Assembly (NCBI GenBank): GCA_964645155.1
Contig: CAZYBG010000075.1
Location: forward strand, 1-15,620
Length of the DNA: 15,620 nucleotides
Reading direction: 5' to 3'
Origin: CAZYBG01 sp964645155
GTDB taxonomy: Bacteria; Pseudomonadota; Alphaproteobacteria; Rhodobacterales; Rhodobacteraceae
Under the pieces are notes generated by a model. That model saw only the letters and a list, made by a program, of their open reading frames with translations, was not told the origin of the DNA and searched no databases. Position 1 is the stretch's first letter. Each line of letters starts with the position of its first letter. Both the position numbers and the translations under genes were made by a program. Shown here one piece after another: positions 13,452-15,620 of the stretch.

Positions 13452-15386
13452 ATGCGCACCGTCGCAATTCTCGGCCCGTCGCAATCCGGCAAGTCCGTTC
13501 TGGTCGAGCAGCTTTCGGCGCTCGAGGGCCGGTTGACCGGCCGCGAGGTGGCCGATCATCTGACGCTGACCGCCTTCAGCTACATGGGCGAGCGGTGGGC
13601 CGCGCTCGAGCTTGCCGGCGGACCGGACTGGGCCGGGATGGCCGGGCCGCTGCTGATGGCGGCGGATGCGGCGGTGATCGTCGTGCCGCCCGACCCCGAC
13701 GCCGCGGTCCTCGCGGCGCCCTACCTGCGCGCGGTCGAGGCCGCAGGCACGCCGGGCCTGATCTTTGTCAACAAGATGGATGCCGCCTCGGGCCGGCTGC
13801 GCGACATCGTCGCCGCCATCCAGGCCTATTCGGGCCATGTGCTGGCGCTCCGCCAGGTGCCGATCCGCGAAGGCGGGCGGATCGTCGGCGCGGTGGATCT
13901 GATCTCCGAGCGCGCCTGGCGCTACCGCGACGGCGCGACATCGACGCTGATCGAGCTTCCGGCCGACCTCGCCGACCGCGAGCACGCGGCGCGCGAGGAG
14001 CTTCTCGAACACATGGCGGATTTCGACGAGACGCTGCTCGAGGAACTGGTGGAGGACCGCGTGCCGGCGACCGAGGCGCTCTACGGCATCGCGGCGCGGG
14101 AATTCGCGCGGGGCGATGTCGTGCCGGTGCTGATGGGCTCGGCGCAGCGTCGCAACGGGCTCCAGCGCCTGATGAAGGCGCTGCGGCACGAGGCGCCCGG
14201 CCCCGGCGCCCTGCGCGCGCGACTGGGCGGGTCCGGCTCCGTCGTCGCGACCGTGTTCCACGCGCAGAATCGCAGGCATCTGGGCAAGGTGGCGTTCCTG
14301 CGCGCCCTCGGCGACGGCGTCGGGCAGGGGGCGTCGACCGGCGGGGGCAACATCGGCGGGCTGATGGCGCCGGGCGGCACCGGGGCGCCGACGCCGCTGC
14401 CGGCCGGCGAGATCGCGCTTGCCGTCAAGTCCGACCATCTGTCCGCCGGGCAGGTCCTCACGGCGGATGGCACCAACCCGGCACCCGGCTGGGCCCGCGG
14501 CCACGCGCCGACGCTGGCGCGGATGGTCCTGCCGCAGAGCGACCGCGACGAGGTACGCCTGTCGACCGCACTCGCCCGCCTGCAGGAGACCGACCCCGCG
14601 CTGCGCGTCGCCGCGGCCGAGGAGAGCGGCCACGCGGTGGTCCGGGTCCAGGGGCCGATGCACCTGCGCCGGGTGCTCGCCCACCTCGCGGAGGATTTCG
14701 GCCTGCCGGTCAGCGATGCGCCGGTCGGCGGCAACTGGCGCGAGACGGTCACCGCCCGCGCCGCGGTGCGCCACCGGCACAAGAAGCAGACCGGCGGCGC
14801 CGGCCAGTTCGCCGAGGTGGCGCTGACGCTCGAACCCCGCGCGCGGGGCGAGGGCTTCGCCTTCGCCGAAACGGTCAAGGGCGGCGCGGTGCCACGCAAC
14901 TACGTCCCCTCGGTCGGGGCCGGGGCCGAGGACGCGATGGCCAAGGGCCCGCTCGGCTTTCCGGTGATCGACGTCGCCGTCACGCTGACCGACGGCAAGC
15001 ATCACGCCGTGGATTCGTCGGACCATGCGTTCCGAACGGCGGGCCGCGCCGCGGTGCGCGAGGCGCTCGAGGCGGCGCATCCGGTGCTTCTCCAGGGGAT
15101 CGAGCGGATCGAGGTGCATGTCCCTTCGGTCTTCACCGGCCACCTCATTCCGCTCTTCGGCACGCTGAAGGGCCAGGTGCTCGGCTTCGAGGCCGATCCG
15201 GTCCAGCGCGGCTGGGACGTGTTCCGGGCCCTACTGCCCGGCGCCGCACTCGACGACCTCCACACCGCGCTCGCCGGCGCGACCCAGGGCACGGCATGGT
15301 TCGAGACCACCTTCGACCACTACGAGGAGCTCTACGGCCGCGAGGCCGAGGCGGTCAGCAAGGCGCGGCTTGCGGCCGTGGGGTAG
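13452..15386 (+). CDS. EF-G-like translation factor with degenerate GTPase centre
   Basis: The 644-residue protein has the domain order of elongation factor G but is shorter than canonical EF-G (about 690-700). The G domain (1-255) keeps the P-loop GPSQSGKS (8-15), NKMD (107-110) and a G5-like GSAQRRNG (229-236). The G3 motif DTPGH, with the His that activates water, is replaced by AGGPD (54-58), and the stretch from P-loop to switch I is clearly shortened. Domain II follows (about 260-370), then domain III (ETDPALRVAAAEESGHAVVR), domain IV with HRHKKQTGGAGQFAEVAL and VPRNYVPSVGAGAEDAM, and domain V (IERIEVHVPSVFTGHLIPLF). It resembles the EF-G II/EF-G-like group. GTP binding is plausible, but efficient hydrolysis is doubtful. 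Its job is unknown: ribosome rescue, a specialised translocation role or ribosome-independent function are all possible. It lies downstream of the LOG gene and ends at a hairpin before convergent rlmN. Confidence 0.9.
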   Translation: MRTVAILGPSQSGKSVLVEQLSALEGRLTGREVADHLTLTAFSYMGERWAALELAGGPDWAGMAGPLLMAADAAVIVVPPDPDAAVLAAPYLRAVEAAGTPGLIFVNKMDAASGRLRDIVAAIQAYSGHVLALRQVPIREGGRIVGAVDLISERAWRYRDGATSTLIELPADLADREHAAREELLEHMADFDETLLEELVEDRVPATEALYGIAAREFARGDVVPVLMGSAQRRNGLQRLMKALRHEAPGPGALRARLGGSGSVVATVFHAQNRRHLGKVAFLRALGDGVGQGASTGGGNIGGLMAPGGTGAPTPLPAGEIALAVKSDHLSAGQVLTADGTNPAPGWARGHAPTLARMVLPQSDRDEVRLSTALARLQETDPALRVAAAEESGHAVVRVQGPMHLRRVLAHLAEDFGLPVSDAPVGGNWRETVTARAAVRHRHKKQTGGAGQFAEVALTLEPRARGEGFAFAETVKGGAVPRNYVPSVGAGAEDAMAKGPLGFPVIDVAVTLTDGKHHAVDSSDHAFRTAGRAAVREALEAAHPVLLQGIERIEVHVPSVFTGHLIPLFGTLKGQVLGFEADPVQRGWDVFRALLPGAALDDLHTALAGATQGTAWFETTFDHYEELYGREAEAVSKARLAAVG

Positions 15387-15423
15387 GGGCGCCTGACCAT
15401 TGGGGCATGGTCCGTCCGCCCCT
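15385..15423. terminator. Possible terminator hairpin between the EF-G-like gene and rlmN
   Basis: Inner arms GACCAT (15395-15400) and ATGGTC (15407-15412) pair perfectly around a six-base loop, and outer arms AGGGGCG (15385-15391) and CGCCCCT (15417-15423) pair across a small internal loop. It begins at the stop codon of the EF-G-like gene, in a convergent gap. There is no U-run, so intrinsic termination is uncertain. Confidence 0.5.
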
Positions 15424-15492
15424 CCCCGCCGGCGCCCGACCGCAGCTTTCCGGCCCCGCAAGTCCCGCCGGGCGGCCGCGGCATCACCAGGG

Positions 15493-15620
15493 TCAGCCCG
15501 GGCCCGCCTCTGCCGCGGTCTCGGCCCGGCTCTTCCGCGCCCGCTCGGTCGCGGACTTGAGCTGGCCGCAGGCGGCCATGATGTCCTCGCCGCGCGGCGT
15601 GCGGATCGGGCTGGCATAGC
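15493..15620 (-). CDS. rlmN: RlmN, dual-specificity 23S rRNA/tRNA (adenine-C2) methyltransferase, C-terminal fragment
   Basis: This is the last 41 codons of a gene running off the right edge of the window, read from 15618 down to the TGA at 15493-15495. RlmN is a radical-SAM enzyme that methylates C2 of A2503 in 23S rRNA and A37 in some tRNAs. The fragment begins YASPIRTPRGEDIMAACGQL, the conserved C-terminal motif. The Cys in AACGQL is the residue that is itself methylated during catalysis (Cys355 in E. coli), so the essential C-terminal Cys is present. After the motif comes a basic, then Ala/Glu-rich tail. The CxxxCxxC cluster motif would lie outside the window. Confidence 0.93.
   Translation of the reverse strand, partial: YASPIRTPRGEDIMAACGQLKSATERARKSRAETAAEAGPG

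Noticed and set aside
11636..13492. A 618-codon minus-strand frame covering the LOG gene and part of the dehydratase
   Set aside because: It is antisense to LOG and out of frame with the dehydratase; the composition is typical of a shadow frame.
13173..15143. A 656-codon minus-strand frame opposite the EF-G-like gene
   Set aside because: It is antisense to a clear protein family member, low in complexity with many Arg and His residues, and has no ribosome site or recognisable motif.
1..15620. CRISPR arrays, tRNAs, insertion sequences, phage or toxin-antitoxin modules
   Set aside because: No repeated spacers, cloverleaf sequences, transposase or recombinase motifs, or terminal inverted repeats were found by reading both strands.

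Overview
The window is GC-rich, densely packed chromosomal DNA from an alphaproteobacterium, most likely a member of the Rhodobacterales (Paracoccaceae-like). This placement rests on codon bias, protein character and gene content: asd, a beta-carbonic anhydrase, rpmB, rnr, the dapD/dapE pair and a short EF-G-like protein. It is an inference, because no 16S or other phylogenetic marker was compared. I see no tRNA, rRNA, CRISPR array, transposase, integrase or phage gene. No gene-free stretch exceeds about 160 bases.

Layout. (1) 1-263: the 3' end of asd (+). (2) 287-4312, all minus strand, read right to left: a beta-class carbonic anhydrase, SbtA (sodium-dependent bicarbonate permease), SbtB (PII-like partner, one base after sbtA), a CYP152-type P450 fatty-acid peroxygenase, and a small protein with a ribbon-helix-helix-like N-terminus. 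This is the most accessory-looking part: inorganic-carbon uptake and interconversion next to an H2O2-dependent fatty-acid enzyme. (3) 4458-4838 (+): a small all-helical, Hpt-like protein. It ends at a strong hairpin shared with convergent rpmB (L28), which has a near-consensus sigma-70 promoter. (4) 5333-12420, minus strand: a PLP-dependent threonine/serine dehydratase, dapD, a small conserved-looking ORF, dapE, RNase R and an MltB-type lytic transglycosylase. asd, dapD and dapE all act in the aspartate-to-diaminopimelate/lysine pathway, and the transglycosylase acts on the wall built from diaminopimelate. (5) 12479-15386 (+): a LOG-family (TIGR00730-like) protein and an EF-G-like protein with a degraded GTPase centre. 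(6) 15493-15620 (-): the last 41 codons of rlmN.

The observations most worth attention are these. The P450 I-helix carries Arg-Thr where CYP152 enzymes have Arg-Pro. sbtA, sbtB and a carbonic anhydrase form a compact cluster in a proteobacterial setting. The EF-G-like protein lacks the DTPGH (G3) motif. The run of 10 Ns inside dapD has an impossible length for an intact gene; about 5 missing bases would restore the frame. Many long overlapping open frames exist on the opposite strands, but they are by-products of GC-rich coding sequence.
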